DNA of 64,000 nt, taken from NCBI RefSeq assembly GCF_016907755.1, contig NZ_JAFBCN010000001.1, positions 1,612,001 to 1,676,000 of the forward strand, written 5' to 3'. The translations under genes were made by a program, and so were the position numbers. The stretch's first letter is position 1; every line of letters starts with the position of its first letter. Below, in pieces: positions 24,397 through 33,136 of this stretch. The DNA is from Cellulosimicrobium cellulans. GTDB lineage: Bacteria > Actinomycetota > Actinomycetes > Actinomycetales > Cellulomonadaceae. Below the pieces are notes generated by a model, which was given only the letters and a program-made list of their open reading frames with translations, had not been told where the DNA came from and did no database searches.

Positions 24397-25709
24397 CGCA
24401 CCGATCCCGTCGCCGTCGTGCCCGTCCGTCCCGTGCCCGCCCGCCCCGCGACCGCGCCCGTGGCGTGCAGCCGGACCGCGACGCGGGTGCCGCCGCCCGG
24501 GGCCGGCCCCACCTCGAGGCTGCCGCCCTCCGCCGCGACGCGTTCCCGCATGCCCCGCAGACCGTAGCCCTCGGCCGCGTCCGCGGGCAGCCCGCGCCCG
24601 TCGTCGCACACCTCCAGGACCGTCCCGTCCGAGTCCTGGCTCAGCCGGGCCCGGACCGTGCGGGCCTCGGCGTGCCGCCGGACGTTCGTCAGCGCCTCCT
24701 GCGCGGAGCGGAGCAGCACGACCTCCTCGGCGCTCGACAGCCCGGGCGCCTCGTCGGCGGCGAGGTCCACCCGCGTGCCGGTCTCCTCCGCGAAGCGGGT
24801 CGCGAGGCGGCGCAGCGCCTCCCCGAGCGTGCTGCCCTGGAGCGGCGCGGGCGCGGACGCCGCGACGAGCGCGCGCGCCTCCGCGAGGTTGTCGCGCGCC
24901 GTCGACTCCACGAGCGCGAGCCGCTCGCGCGCGGCGTCGGTGGCGTCCCGGTCGAGGTCGGCGCTCGCGGCCTGCGCGAGCATGACGACGCTCGTGAACC
25001 CCTGGGCGAGCGTGTCGTGGATCTCCTGGGCGACGCGCTCCCGCTCGGCGAGCACGCCCGCCTCGTGGTGCGACCGCGCGAGCTCCGCCTGGGTCGCCCG
25101 GAGCTCGTCGACGAGCCGCGCGTGGCGCTCCGCCTGCCGCATGGTGTGGGCCGTCCAGAGCCCGAGGCTCAGCGCGAAGGCGAGCGCGACGCCCATCTGG
25201 GGCGCGGAGCTCGCGAGCTCGGCGGGCTCGACCCGGCCCGTCGCCGGGTCGAACGCGAGCGCGAGCGCGGTGCCCGCGGAGAGCGCGACGCACAGCACGA
25301 CCTGCGCCCACAGGTGCTCGGAGAGCATCCAGATCTGCGTGAACACGGCGAACAGCAGGAGCGTGCCGAGCGCGTCCTGCCCGACGACGACGAGCGTGCA
25401 CGCGATCGCGACGACGAGGTACACGTGCGCCGTCACCTGGTCCCGCGTCCGCGCGGCGCGCCGTCCCCAGCCGAGGTACCCGACGAGGATCACCGCGACC
25501 GCCGCGAGCGAGACCGCGAGCGACGGGCCGCGGACGCCCGCCGTGAGCAGCGCGAGCGCGCTGAGCACGACGATGACGTAGAACGCCACGTCCCACCAGC
25601 GCACGTCGCGCTCCCACGTCCCGTCGAGCTGGGCGGTCGCGGCGTCGGTGGCCGCGCCGTCGACCACCTCGGCGACCACCCCGCCCGGCGGCTTCTCAGC
25701 CGTCGTCAC
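24393..25709 (-). CDS. DesK/NarX-like sensor histidine kinase
   Basis: 438 residues. Five to six membrane helices lie in the first 200 residues with almost no extracellular domain. A coiled coil follows, then the HisKA_3-type phospho-acceptor motif AQEIHDTLAQGFTSVV and an ATPase domain (QEALTNVRRHAEA, VCDDGRGLP, GYGLRGMRERV). The membrane-embedded layout suits sensing of membrane state or of the linked transporter. GTG at 25709 overlaps the permease stop by 14 bp. An alternative longer frame upstream is not coding. Confidence 0.92.
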   Translation of the reverse strand: MTTAEKPPGGVVAEVVDGAATDAATAQLDGTWERDVRWWDVAFYVIVVLSALALLTAGVRGPSLAVSLAAVAVILVGYLGWGRRAARTRDQVTAHVYLVVAIACTLVVVGQDALGTLLLFAVFTQIWMLSEHLWAQVVLCVALSAGTALALAFDPATGRVEPAELASSAPQMGVALAFALSLGLWTAHTMRQAERHARLVDELRATQAELARSHHEAGVLAERERVAQEIHDTLAQGFTSVVMLAQAASADLDRDATDAARERLALVESTARDNLAEARALVAASAPAPLQGSTLGEALRRLATRFAEETGTRVDLAADEAPGLSSAEEVVLLRSAQEALTNVRRHAEARTVRARLSQDSDGTVLEVCDDGRGLPADAAEGYGLRGMRERVAAEGGSLEVGPAPGGGTRVAVRLHATGAVAGRAGTGRTGTTATGSVR

Positions 25710-26568
25710 GGCGCCGCCACCGGAACGACCGCGCACCCACCACGAGCCCCACGACCAGCCATGCGACCAGTACAGCAGCGGTCGCGCCGTGCTGCCACGA
25801 CCCCGACGGCTCGAGCGCCGCCGCCTGCTCCGGGAGGAACACCGAGCGCATGCCCTGCGCCATCCACTTGAGGGGGAACAGCGACGCGACGGTCTGCATC
25901 CAGGACGGCAGCGCGAAGAACGCGAAGAACACCCCCGAGATGAACTGCAGCACGAGCACGACGGGCGTGACGACCGCCGTCGCGGACTTGCCGGACCGCG
26001 GCAGCGACGAGAACGCCACGCCGCACACCGCGCCCGCCGCGCACCCGAGCACGAACACCCACGCGAACGTCGCGAGGCGCGCGCCGCCGTCGGGCATCTC
26101 CCACGGCATGGGGACGTCGTAGACCGTCGCGGCAAGCACCAGGAGCAGCCCGGTCTGCACGACCGACGTCAGCAGGACGAGCCCGACCTTGCCGTAGAAG
26201 TAGGCGGACGGCGGCAGGGGGGTGGAGCGCAGCCGCTTGAGCGACCCGTCGTCGCGCTCGACGGCGATCGAGATCGCGAGCGACTGGAAGCTCGTGAGCA
26301 TGACGCCGGTCGCGATCATGCCGGGCAGGAAGTACTGCGCGAACGGCACGGAGTAGCCGGCCGTGCCCTGGTCCTGGCCGTCGAACACCGTCGCGAAGAT
26401 CGCGAGCATGATGAGCGGGTACGTGAAGATGAAGATCACGGCGTCGCGCTCGCGGAAGAACGCGCGCAGCTCGGCGCGGGTGCGCTCGACCCCCAGCCGG
26501 CCGGCGCCGGGCAGGGCGGCGGGTCGGGCGGGGCGTGCGGACCGGGCGACGGTCGGGGCGGTGGTCAC
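25696..26568 (-). CDS. ABC-2 type transporter permease
   Basis: 290 residues with six membrane helices in the ABC-2 export pattern. These include FFRERDAVIFIFTYPLIMLAIF, the conserved amphipathic segment AVERDDGSLKRLRSTPLP, and ISGVFFAFFALPSWMQTVASLFPLKW near the end. It would export a lipid, drug or peptide together with the ATPase upstream. The GTG at 26568 overlaps the ATPase stop as GTGA. Confidence 0.92.
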   Translation of the reverse strand: MTTAPTVARSARPARPAALPGAGRLGVERTRAELRAFFRERDAVIFIFTYPLIMLAIFATVFDGQDQGTAGYSVPFAQYFLPGMIATGVMLTSFQSLAISIAVERDDGSLKRLRSTPLPPSAYFYGKVGLVLLTSVVQTGLLLVLAATVYDVPMPWEMPDGGARLATFAWVFVLGCAAGAVCGVAFSSLPRSGKSATAVVTPVVLVLQFISGVFFAFFALPSWMQTVASLFPLKWMAQGMRSVFLPEQAAALEPSGSWQHGATAAVLVAWLVVGLVVGARSFRWRRRDDG

Positions 26569-27593
26569 GGGCGGGCCTCCTCGGGGACGACGGCGGTCGT
26601 GCCGTCGGGCGTGGGGTCCTCGGCGGGTGCGTCGAGGGAACCGGGTGCGGTCGGTCGGGCGGGCGCGGCGGCGGGCGCCGTGGCCGGCTCGCCGATGAGC
26701 TCGAGGTAGACGTCCTCCAGGCTCGGGCGGGTCACCGCGAGGCCGGGGACCTCGCCGTCGGGTCCGGCGTACCGCGCGGCGAGGGACGCGACGAGCGCGG
26801 TGGGGGAGTCGGTGCGCTCCGACCGCCAGGCGCCGTCGTCGAGCCAGCGGACCTCCGGCCGGCGCGCGTCGGGGCCGCCGAGGCGGTCGGGCGCGTCGAG
26901 CGCGACGACCCGGCCCGCGCGCACGACGGCCGCACGGTCGGCCAGGTGCGCGGCCTCGTCCAGGTAGTGCGTGGTGAGGAGGATCGTCGTGCCGTCCTCG
27001 CGCAGCGAGCGGACCAGCGCCCAGAACGCGCGGCGGGCCTGCGGGTCGAACCCGGTCGTCGGCTCGTCGAGGAACAGCAGCTCCGGGCGCCCGACGATGC
27101 CGAGCGCGACGTCCAGGCGCCGGCGCTGGCCGCCGGAGAGCTGACGCGTGCGGGTGCGGGCCTTCTCCCGCAGCCCGACGGCGTCGATCACCTCGTCCGG
27201 GTCGCGCGGCGCGGGGTAGAACGTCGCGAAGTGCCGGACGATCTCGGCGACCGTCAGCTCGGCCTGGTCCCGCGAGTCCTGGAGCACGACGCCGATGCGC
27301 GAGCGCCAGGCGCGGCCGGCGGTCTGGGGGTCCTCCCCGAGCACGCGGACCTCGCCCGCGTCGCGGCGCCGGAAGCCCTCGAGGATCTCGACGGTCGTCG
27401 TCTTGCCGGCGCCGTTGGGGCCGAGGACGGCGAAGATCTCGCCGCGCTCGACCCGCAGGTCGACGCCGTCGACCGCCTGCTTGGCGCCGTAGCTCTTGCG
27501 CAGGCCGCGGACCTCGACGGCCGGGCCGCGATGCCGGGCGCCCGCGGTGGGGAAGCCGGCGGGGGAGCCGGTGGGGAGGGGTGTCGTCGTCAT
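26565..27593 (-). CDS. ABC transporter ATP-binding protein
   Basis: 342 residues. Walker A (GPNGAGKTT), Q-loop (VVLQDSRDQAELT), signature (QLSGGQRRRLDVALG), Walker B (ELLFLDEPTTGFDP) and switch His (TTHYLDEA) are all present. A C-terminal domain and a low-complexity Pro/Ala tail follow, as in exporter ATPases of the DrrA/YvfR type. The ATG at 27593 has no Shine-Dalgarno-like sequence immediately upstream. First gene of a four-gene overlapping operon with a permease, a DesK-like kinase and a NarL-type regulator, comparable to yvfRS-yvfTU of Bacillus. Confidence 0.94.
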   Translation of the reverse strand: MTTTPLPTGSPAGFPTAGARHRGPAVEVRGLRKSYGAKQAVDGVDLRVERGEIFAVLGPNGAGKTTTVEILEGFRRRDAGEVRVLGEDPQTAGRAWRSRIGVVLQDSRDQAELTVAEIVRHFATFYPAPRDPDEVIDAVGLREKARTRTRQLSGGQRRRLDVALGIVGRPELLFLDEPTTGFDPQARRAFWALVRSLREDGTTILLTTHYLDEAAHLADRAAVVRAGRVVALDAPDRLGGPDARRPEVRWLDDGAWRSERTDSPTALVASLAARYAGPDGEVPGLAVTRPSLEDVYLELIGEPATAPAAAPARPTAPGSLDAPAEDPTPDGTTAVVPEEARP

Positions 27594-27650
27594 GGGACCA
27601 GCCTGTCGGCGGGGCCCCGCCGCCCGCGACGGCCGTTCGTCCGGACCTCG

Positions 27651-27670
27651 CGTCCACCGATCGGTGGACG
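27651..27670 (-). promoter_or_regulatory. 20-bp palindrome upstream of the ABC/two-component operon
   Basis: CGTCCACCGATCGGTGGACG is a perfect 20-bp inverted repeat, 58 bp upstream of the ATPase ATG. NarL-type regulators bind inverted repeats, so an autoregulatory site is likely; binding is inferred. Confidence 0.6.
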
Positions 27671-27799
27671 GTGGTTCGACCAGGGGCCTCGCGTCGCGTA
27701 CAGTGATCCCTCGGTGGTTGACGCCCGCCACGCTGGTCCGCGCCCGAGACACGTGTTTCGTCCCGGGGCCGGGGGCTCGTACGGCGTCGTCGAGCACGA

Positions 27800-27872
27800 A
27801 GGGTAGTGGCGCAATTGGTAGCGCAGCGGTCTCCAAAACCGCAGGTTGCAGGTTCGAGTCCTGTCTACCCTG
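27800..27872 (+). tRNA. tRNA-Trp (CCA)
   Basis: 73-nt cloverleaf with acceptor AGGGTAG/CTACCCT, anticodon CCA in loop CTCCAAA, T-arm GGTTCGAGTCC and discriminator G. CCA is not encoded. It is followed by secE as in most actinobacteria. Confidence 0.95.
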
Positions 27873-27978
27873 CACGGCGTGGCTCTCGTGGGACCTTCCC
27901 CGGAACCACGCGCGGCCCGGCACCGGGTCGCACCGAGGGTTCGAGCAGGTCCCGTACGTGAGCGATGGGGAAGAACGA

Positions 27979-28260
27979 GTGAGCGAATCGCCGTCAGAGG
28001 CCGTGGGTGCAGGCGGCGCACGCGCCGACGAGGTGAAGAAGAAGGGCGGTCCGTCCGCGGACAAGAAGCCCAACATCTTCGCGCGCATCGCCCTGTTCGT
28101 GCGCCAGGTGGTCGCCGAGCTCCGCAAGGTCGTCACGCCGACGCGCTCGGAGCTCATCACCTACACGACGGTGGTCCTGGTCTTCGTGGTCGTGGTCATG
28201 GCCTTCGTGACCGTGCTCGACCTCGGGATCGGCAAGGCCGTCATGTGGGTCTTCGGCTAG
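27979..28260 (+). CDS. secE: Preprotein translocase subunit SecE
   Basis: 93 residues. A charged N-terminal 30 residues is followed by the conserved amphipathic helix FARIALFVRQVVAELRKVVTPTRSEL and a single membrane helix (TVVLVFVVVVMAFVTVLDLGI). It clamps SecY in the Sec translocon. The start is GTG at 27979. It lies between tRNA-Trp and nusG; the partner secY begins at 63153 in this same window. Confidence 0.95.
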   Translation: MSESPSEAVGAGGARADEVKKKGGPSADKKPNIFARIALFVRQVVAELRKVVTPTRSELITYTTVVLVFVVVVMAFVTVLDLGIGKAVMWVFG

Positions 28261-28377
28261 CGAGCGCACCTCCGCCCGGTCATGCCGGGCCTCATCACGG
28301 CAGCCGGCGCCCCTCGGGGCGCCGTCGGCGCTTCCAGAAGAAGTCATCGAGCAGTTCGTCAGAAAGCAGGTTCGTTC

Positions 28378-29232
28378 GTGTCCCAGGAGTCGCTGGACCA
28401 GACGGAGAACGTCGACCCGACGCAGCCCGAGGGTGCCCAGGACGACGTCGAGGAGACCACGGACGTCCCGGCGGTCGACGAGGCTGACGAGACGGTCGAC
28501 GGGGACGCCTCCGACGACGAGGCTGACGAGACGGTCGACGAGGACGCCTCCGACGACGAGGCGGACGAGGACGCGTCGGACGACGAGGCGTCGGAGGACG
28601 AGCGTCCGGTCGACGAGGACGGCGACGTCATCGAGGACCCGGTCGCGGAGTTCAAGCGCACGCTGCGCACGCAGCTCGGCGACTGGTACGTCATCCACTC
28701 GTACGCCGGCTACGAGAACCGTGTGAAGGCCAACCTGGAGAACCGCATCCAGAGCCTGAACATGGAGGACTACATCTTCCAGATCGAGGTCCCCATGGAG
28801 GAGGTGGCCGAGATCAAGAACGCGCAGAAGAAGATCGTCCGACGCGTGCGCATCCCCGGCTACGTCCTCGTCCGCATGGACCTCACCGACGAGTCGTGGG
28901 GCGCCGTGCGCCACACGCCCGGTGTCACCGGCTTCGTCGGCCACACCCACCAGCCCGTGCCGCTGACGCTCGACGAGGTCTTCTCGATGCTCGCGCCGAT
29001 GCTGGCCCCCGCCCCGGAGCCCGGCAAGCCCGCCCAGGCCACCGCGAAGGCTCCGGTCGAGGTCGACTTCACGGTCGGCGAGTCGGTCACCGTCACGGAC
29101 GGCCCGTTCGACACGCTGCCCGCCACGATCTCCGAGATCAACGTCGAGAACCAGAAGCTCAAGGTCCTCGTCTCCATCTTCGGCCGGGAGACCCCGGTCG
29201 AGCTGTCGTTCAACCAGGTCGCCAAGATCTGA
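28378..29232 (+). CDS. nusG: Transcription termination/antitermination protein NusG
   Basis: 284 residues, about 100 more than E. coli NusG. The extra part is an acidic N-terminus (residues 1-90) with two exact-period 13-residue repeats DEADETVD(G/E)DASD (34-46, 47-59) and a degenerate third. The NGN domain follows ([35 protein letters not shown]), then a KOW domain ([23 protein letters not shown]). It binds the RNA polymerase clamp and couples to Rho or ribosome. GTG start at 28378. Acidic N-terminal extensions are known in actinobacterial NusG; the repeat form is notable. Confidence 0.95.
   Translation: MSQESLDQTENVDPTQPEGAQDDVEETTDVPAVDEADETVDGDASDDEADETVDEDASDDEADEDASDDEASEDERPVDEDGDVIEDPVAEFKRTLRTQLGDWYVIHSYAGYENRVKANLENRIQSLNMEDYIFQIEVPMEEVAEIKNAQKKIVRRVRIPGYVLVRMDLTDESWGAVRHTPGVTGFVGHTHQPVPLTLDEVFSMLAPMLAPAPEPGKPAQATAKAPVEVDFTVGESVTVTDGPFDTLPATISEINVENQKLKVLVSIFGRETPVELSFNQVAKI
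28477..28554 (+). repeat. 39-bp tandem repeat in the nusG acidic region
   Basis: Two adjacent 39-bp units, 28477-28515 and 28516-28554, differing at a few bases and encoding a 13-residue acidic unit; a partial third follows at 28555. Confidence 0.8.
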
Positions 29233-29353
29233 CGCGCCGCACGGCACCGGCCGTGCGCGCGTGAGCGCAGCACCTCAGAAGTACCCCAGGAAACACTGCA
29301 ACCGGGTCATCGCCCACGGCGTCGGCCCACGAGAAGAAAGTCAGGGAAGAGTC

Positions 29354-29785
29354 ATGCCTCCCAAGAAGAAGGTCTCCGGCCTCATCAAGCTCCAGATCCA
29401 GGCCGGTGCGGCGACGCCCGCCCCGCCGATCGGCCCCGCGCTCGGTCAGCACGGCGTGAACATCATGGAGTTCTGCAAGGCCTACAACGCGGCGACCGAG
29501 TCGCAGCGCGGCAACGTCATCCCCGTGGAGATCACGGTCTACGAGGACCGTTCGTTCACGTTCGTGACGAAGACCCCGCCGGCCGCGGAGCTCATCAAGA
29601 AGGCCGCGGGCGTCCAGAAGGGCTCGGCGACGCCGCACACCGTCAAGGTCGCGAAGATCACCGCCGACCAGGTGCGCGAGATCGCCCAGTCCAAGCTCGA
29701 GGACCTCAACGCGAACGACCTCGACGCCGCGTCGAAGATCATCGCGGGCACGGCCCGCTCGATGGGCATCACCGTCGAGGGCTGA
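29354..29785 (+). CDS. rplK: 50S ribosomal protein L11
   Basis: 143 residues, normal length. It binds the GTPase-associated centre of 23S rRNA and is needed for the stringent response. It begins [20 protein letters not shown], with the conserved [22 protein letters not shown] and the C-terminal [22 protein letters not shown]-binding domain. AGGGAAGA precedes the ATG at 29354. It is separated from rplA by 164 bp with a strong hairpin. Confidence 0.97.
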
Positions 29786-29834
29786 CGACAGACCACGTCG
29801 GTCACGGGACGCCCGAGGCGCCCCGGACGACGTA

Positions 29835-29867
29835 CCGAGGCCGGCACGCACCGCGTGCCGGCCTCGG
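29835..29867 (+). terminator. Hairpin between rplK and rplA
   Basis: 15-bp stem (29835-29849 with 29853-29867) and a 3-nt loop. It could attenuate transcription into rplA or be a processing site; resemblance to an L1-binding site was not established. Confidence 0.6.
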
Positions 29868-29949
29868 GCACGACGTCGATCCGCACCCGCGGATGACGGT
29901 GGCAGGGTCCGCGCGGACCCGCTGACCACGACTGCAGAAGGAGAAGCAG

Positions 29950-30666
29950 ATGGCAACGCGCAGCAAGGCGTACCGCAACGCCGAGGAGAAGATCGACCGC
30001 GAGCGTCTCTACGCGCCGCTCGAGGCGATCCGTCTCGCCAAGGAGACGTCGACCGTGAAGTACGACGCGACCGTCGAGGTCGTGTTCCGCCTGGGCGTCG
30101 ACCCGCGCAAGGCGGACCAGATGGTCCGCGGCACGGTCAACCTGCCGAACGGCACGGGCAAGACGGCCCGCGTCATCGTCTTCGCGAACGCGGCGAAGGC
30201 CGAGGAGGCCCGTGCGGCCGGTGCCGACGAGGTCGGCGGCGACGACCTCATCGAGAAGGTCGCCGGTGGCTACACCGACTTCGACGCCGCCGTGGCGACG
30301 CCGGACCTCATGGGCAAGGTCGGCCGCCTGGGCAAGGTGCTCGGTCCCCGTGGCCTCATGCCGAACCCGAAGACCGGCACCGTGACGATGGACGTGGCGA
30401 AGGCCGTGTCCGACATCAAGGGCGGCAAGATCGAGTTCCGCGTCGACAAGCACTCGAACCTGCACTTCATCATCGGCAAGGTCTCGTTCGACGAGAAGGC
30501 GCTCGTGGAGAACTACGCGGCGGCGATCGAAGAGGTCCTGCGTCTCAAGCCGTCCTCCTCGAAGGGCCGGTACATCACCAAGGCCACGCTGACGACGACG
30601 ATGGGCCCCGGCATCCCGCTGGACCAGTCCAAGACGACGAAGCTGCTCGAGGACGACGCCGCCTGA
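29950..30666 (+). CDS. rplA: 50S ribosomal protein L1
   Basis: 238 residues. It forms the L1 stalk that moves deacylated tRNA out of the E site. Conserved parts include [51 protein letters not shown] and the C-terminal [30 protein letters not shown] precedes the ATG at 29950. In many bacteria rplJL follows directly; here about 7.8 kb of other genes lies between. Confidence 0.97.
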   Translation: MATRSKAYRNAEEKIDRERLYAPLEAIRLAKETSTVKYDATVEVVFRLGVDPRKADQMVRGTVNLPNGTGKTARVIVFANAAKAEEARAAGADEVGGDDLIEKVAGGYTDFDAAVATPDLMGKVGRLGKVLGPRGLMPNPKTGTVTMDVAKAVSDIKGGKIEFRVDKHSNLHFIIGKVSFDEKALVENYAAAIEEVLRLKPSSSKGRYITKATLTTTMGPGIPLDQSKTTKLLEDDAA

Positions 30667-30708
30667 CGGCAGTCCTCACCGCGGGTGGTTCCCCACCCGC
30701 ACCACGCA

Positions 30709-30745
30709 CGACGGCGCGGCACCCTGCGAGGGTGCCGCGCCGTCG
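30709..30745. terminator. Bidirectional hairpin between rplA and the chitinase
   Basis: 17-bp perfect stem (30709-30725 with 30729-30745) and a GCG loop, between two convergent genes. Confidence 0.8.
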
Positions 30746-30767
30746 TCGTCTCAGGAGAGCGGCCGGG

Positions 30768-32045
30768 TCAGCAGGTGCCGAGGTCCTTCCAGACGCCCCA
30801 CTGCCCGCTCTGCGTCGGGTTCTCGTTGGTCGTCCACCACTTCGCCTCGTAGGTGTGGCCCTGGAGGGAGACGCGGTTGCCGCCGGTGTACACGGCCGAC
30901 GCTGACCACGCCGGGGCGGTGCAGGTGCCCGGGTCGGTGGGGTCCGTGGGGTCGGTCGGGTCCGTGGGGTCGGTCGGGTCGGTCGGCGTGGTCGGGCCGC
31001 TGGCGAGACGCCCGCCGATGACCGAGGCGACCTGGTAGTTGTTCGTCTTGTCCCAGTTGATCGACCACGTCATGACGCCGCCGATCTTGCCGTACGGCGT
31101 CGCGGGCTTGAACGACCCGCAGCCGGTGCCGACCTCGAGGCAGTCGACGGCCTTCACGACGTTGGCGAGCGGCTGGTAGCCGCCGCCGGCGGCCTTCTGG
31201 ACGGCGGGCACGCCGATGCCGACCTGGTCGGGGCGCAGGCCCATCTCGAGCTGGATGCAGGACAGCGCGGTGAGGAAGTCGACCGTGCCCTGCGAGTAGA
31301 CCTGCTGGTTGCAGCCCATCATCGAGCCCGAGTTGTAGTACTGGGTGTTGACGATCGTGAGGATGTCCTTGATCGCCAGGGTGAGCTGGTAGTACCCCAT
31401 GCTCGTCGCCTGGTAGTCGATCGTCTGCGGCGCCATCGTGAGGACGAGGTTCGGGCCGACCTTCGCGGAGAGCTGGTGCAGCGCGCTCGACATGTACGTC
31501 GCGTTGATGCCGTGCTCGAGGTCGATGTCGACGCCGTCGAAGCCGTACTCCTGCATGAGCCCGTACGCGGTGTCGGCGAAGTTCTTGGCCTCCGTCGCGT
31601 TGGAGACGATGACGTTGCCCTTCTCGCCGCCGACGGAGAGCACGACCTTGCGGCCCTGCGACCGGATCGTCGCGATGTCGGCCTTGAACTGCGCCTCCGT
31701 GTAGCCGCCCAGCTCCGCGCTGGAGAGGTTGAACGTGATGCCGCCCGGCGTGCCGGTCAGGTTGTCGGCGAAGGCGATCGCGACGAGGTTGTACGCCTGC
31801 GGGATCTCCGACAGGCGCATCGTCACCGAGCCGTTGTCGAAGTTGTGCCAGTAGCCGGTGAGCCACTGGGTGCTGCCCGCGGACGCGGCGGCGGGTGCGG
31901 CGACGGCCGGCGCGGGCGCCGCGGTCGCGGGCGCGGCAGCGAGGGCGCCGCCCGCGGCGACGGTCGCTGCGGCGACGACGGTGGCGAGGGCGCGCAGCGC
32001 GCGCCCGGTGCGGCCGCGCGTGCGGCCGGAGAGGACTGTTCTCAC
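30768..32045 (-). CDS. Secreted GH18 chitinase with C-terminal CBM5/12
   Basis: About 425 residues. A Sec signal peptide (residues 1-45, ending APATAAPA) is followed by a glycoside hydrolase 18 domain (about residues 60-345) with the catalytic DxxDxDxE motif in FDGVDIDLEHG, where Glu is the acid. A linker of TDP repeats follows. The chitin-binding domain (WSASAVYTGGNRVSLQGHTYEAKWWT ending WGVWKDLGTC) is of CBM5/12 type. It hydrolyses chitin outside the cell. GTG at 32045 is preceded by GAGGAG; the longer open frame upstream is not secretory and was rejected. It is convergent with rplA. Confidence 0.93.
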   Translation of the reverse strand: MRTVLSGRTRGRTGRALRALATVVAAATVAAGGALAAAPATAAPAPAVAAPAAASAGSTQWLTGYWHNFDNGSVTMRLSEIPQAYNLVAIAFADNLTGTPGGITFNLSSAELGGYTEAQFKADIATIRSQGRKVVLSVGGEKGNVIVSNATEAKNFADTAYGLMQEYGFDGVDIDLEHGINATYMSSALHQLSAKVGPNLVLTMAPQTIDYQATSMGYYQLTLAIKDILTIVNTQYYNSGSMMGCNQQVYSQGTVDFLTALSCIQLEMGLRPDQVGIGVPAVQKAAGGGYQPLANVVKAVDCLEVGTGCGSFKPATPYGKIGGVMTWSINWDKTNNYQVASVIGGRLASGPTTPTDPTDPTDPTDPTDPTDPGTCTAPAWSASAVYTGGNRVSLQGHTYEAKWWTTNENPTQSGQWGVWKDLGTC

Positions 32046-32395
32046 GGAAGTGCTCCTCGTGCTCGGGCGGGCCGCGACGTCGCGGCCCGCCGGTCCGCAC
32101 CCGCGGTGGGTGCAGGGGTCGTCCTGCACGCTAGGAGCCCGTGCCGTGCCGTGGCATGAGGGATTCCCCGGCAGTTCCGGGGCCTCCCATACGGGGTACC
32201 ACCTAGACGGCACTCCGGGCCGACGGCGATCCTGAGCAGGGTGGGCGACGTCGCCCAGACCGGTGGGCGACGGATGTATCAGACGGGCGACCCGTCCCTC
32301 TTGTCCCGGTGGAGGAGTGTCGGCCCGACGCTCCGACCCGCGTGTCGAAGGAGCAAGATGGGACGCAGCCGCACGAGCCAGGAGGGGTGTGACCA
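32046..32395. promoter_or_regulatory. Divergent promoter region, chitinase / sigma factor
   Basis: 350 bp between divergent genes. It holds a 16-bp palindrome and two more copies of its half-site on the sigma-factor side (annotated separately), plus a CCGGCAG/CTGCCGG-like hairpin near 32167. No gene is seen. Confidence 0.5.
32242..32291 (+). promoter_or_regulatory. Palindromic operator plus half-site repeats upstream of the sigma factor gene
   Basis: TGGGCGACGTCGCCCA (32242-32257) is a perfect 16-bp palindrome. Its half-site recurs as TGGGCGAC at 32264 and CGGGCGAC at 32284, spaced 22 and 20 bp, about two helical turns each. The array lies about 105-154 bp upstream of the GTG at 32396. Confidence 0.5.
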
Positions 32396-33136
32396 GTGAC
32401 GATGGTTGTCGACCCCACCGGCCCGGCCCTAGAATCAGGCGCTTCCGGGGACCCCCCGCTGATGCCTGACCGGACGAGCGCGCCGAGGACGGTGCCCCCC
32501 ATGACGAGAACGACCGACGAGGTGGCCGACACCGACGAACCGGGCCTGAGCCTGGGGGACCGGGGTGCGTTCGCGCTCCTCGAGTACCGGGACGGTCGCC
32601 CCCACGCCCTCGGCGAGTTCGTCCGCGAGGCGACGCCCCTGCTCTGGCACACGGTGCGGGCGCAGGGCGTCGAGCGCGAGCAGGCCGACGACATCGTCCA
32701 GACGGTGTGGGTCGCGCTCGTGCGGAACGCGATGACGATCAAGGAACCGCACGCCGTCCTGAAGTGGCTGCTCATCACGGCCAAGCGCGCCGCATGGGAG
32801 GCCGTGCGCAAGCACCGCGACGAGGCCAAGCGCCGCACCGAGCTCCCCGACGACACCGACGAGGGCGTGCCGGAGCTCCCCTCGGGAGACCCGACGCCGG
32901 ACGTCGAGGTGCTCCGCAACGAGCGCGACCGCACGCTGTGGGCCGCGCTGGACCAGCTGCCGGACCGCTGCCGGCGGCTCCTGCGGCTCGTGTCGCTCGC
33001 CGACCGACCCGACTACAAGGCCATCTCGGCCGCGATCGGCATGCCTGTCGGGAGCATCGGCTCCACGCGTGGCCGCTGCCTCGCCAAGCTGCGCGACATC
33101 ATCGACGACCAGGGGGAATCGTGGGAAGCATCATGA
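32396..33136 (+). CDS. Sigma-70 family RNA polymerase sigma factor (ECF-like)
   Basis: About 246 residues. A variable acidic N-terminus of some 50 residues is followed by region 2 (PLLWHTVRAQGVEREQADDIVQTVWVALVRN and WLLITAKRAAWEAVRKHRDE) and region 4 (ALDQLPDRCRRLLRLVSL with YKAISAAIGMPVGSIGSTRGRCLAKLRD). Regions 1.2 and 3 are absent, as in ECF sigma factors. GTG at 32396 has AGGAGGGG 8 bp upstream; later ATGs (32402, 32462, 32501) are possible. The stop overlaps the next gene as ATGA. It probably directs transcription of the protease genes downstream. Confidence 0.85.
   Translation: MTMVVDPTGPALESGASGDPPLMPDRTSAPRTVPPMTRTTDEVADTDEPGLSLGDRGAFALLEYRDGRPHALGEFVREATPLLWHTVRAQGVEREQADDIVQTVWVALVRNAMTIKEPHAVLKWLLITAKRAAWEAVRKHRDEAKRRTELPDDTDEGVPELPSGDPTPDVEVLRNERDRTLWAALDQLPDRCRRLLRLVSLADRPDYKAISAAIGMPVGSIGSTRGRCLAKLRDIIDDQGESWEAS

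Noticed and set aside
30921-30989. TDP tandem repeats in the chitinase gene as a possible CRISPR-like array
   Set aside because: In-frame PTDPTDP linker between catalytic and chitin-binding domains, with no spacers; common in secreted hydrolases.
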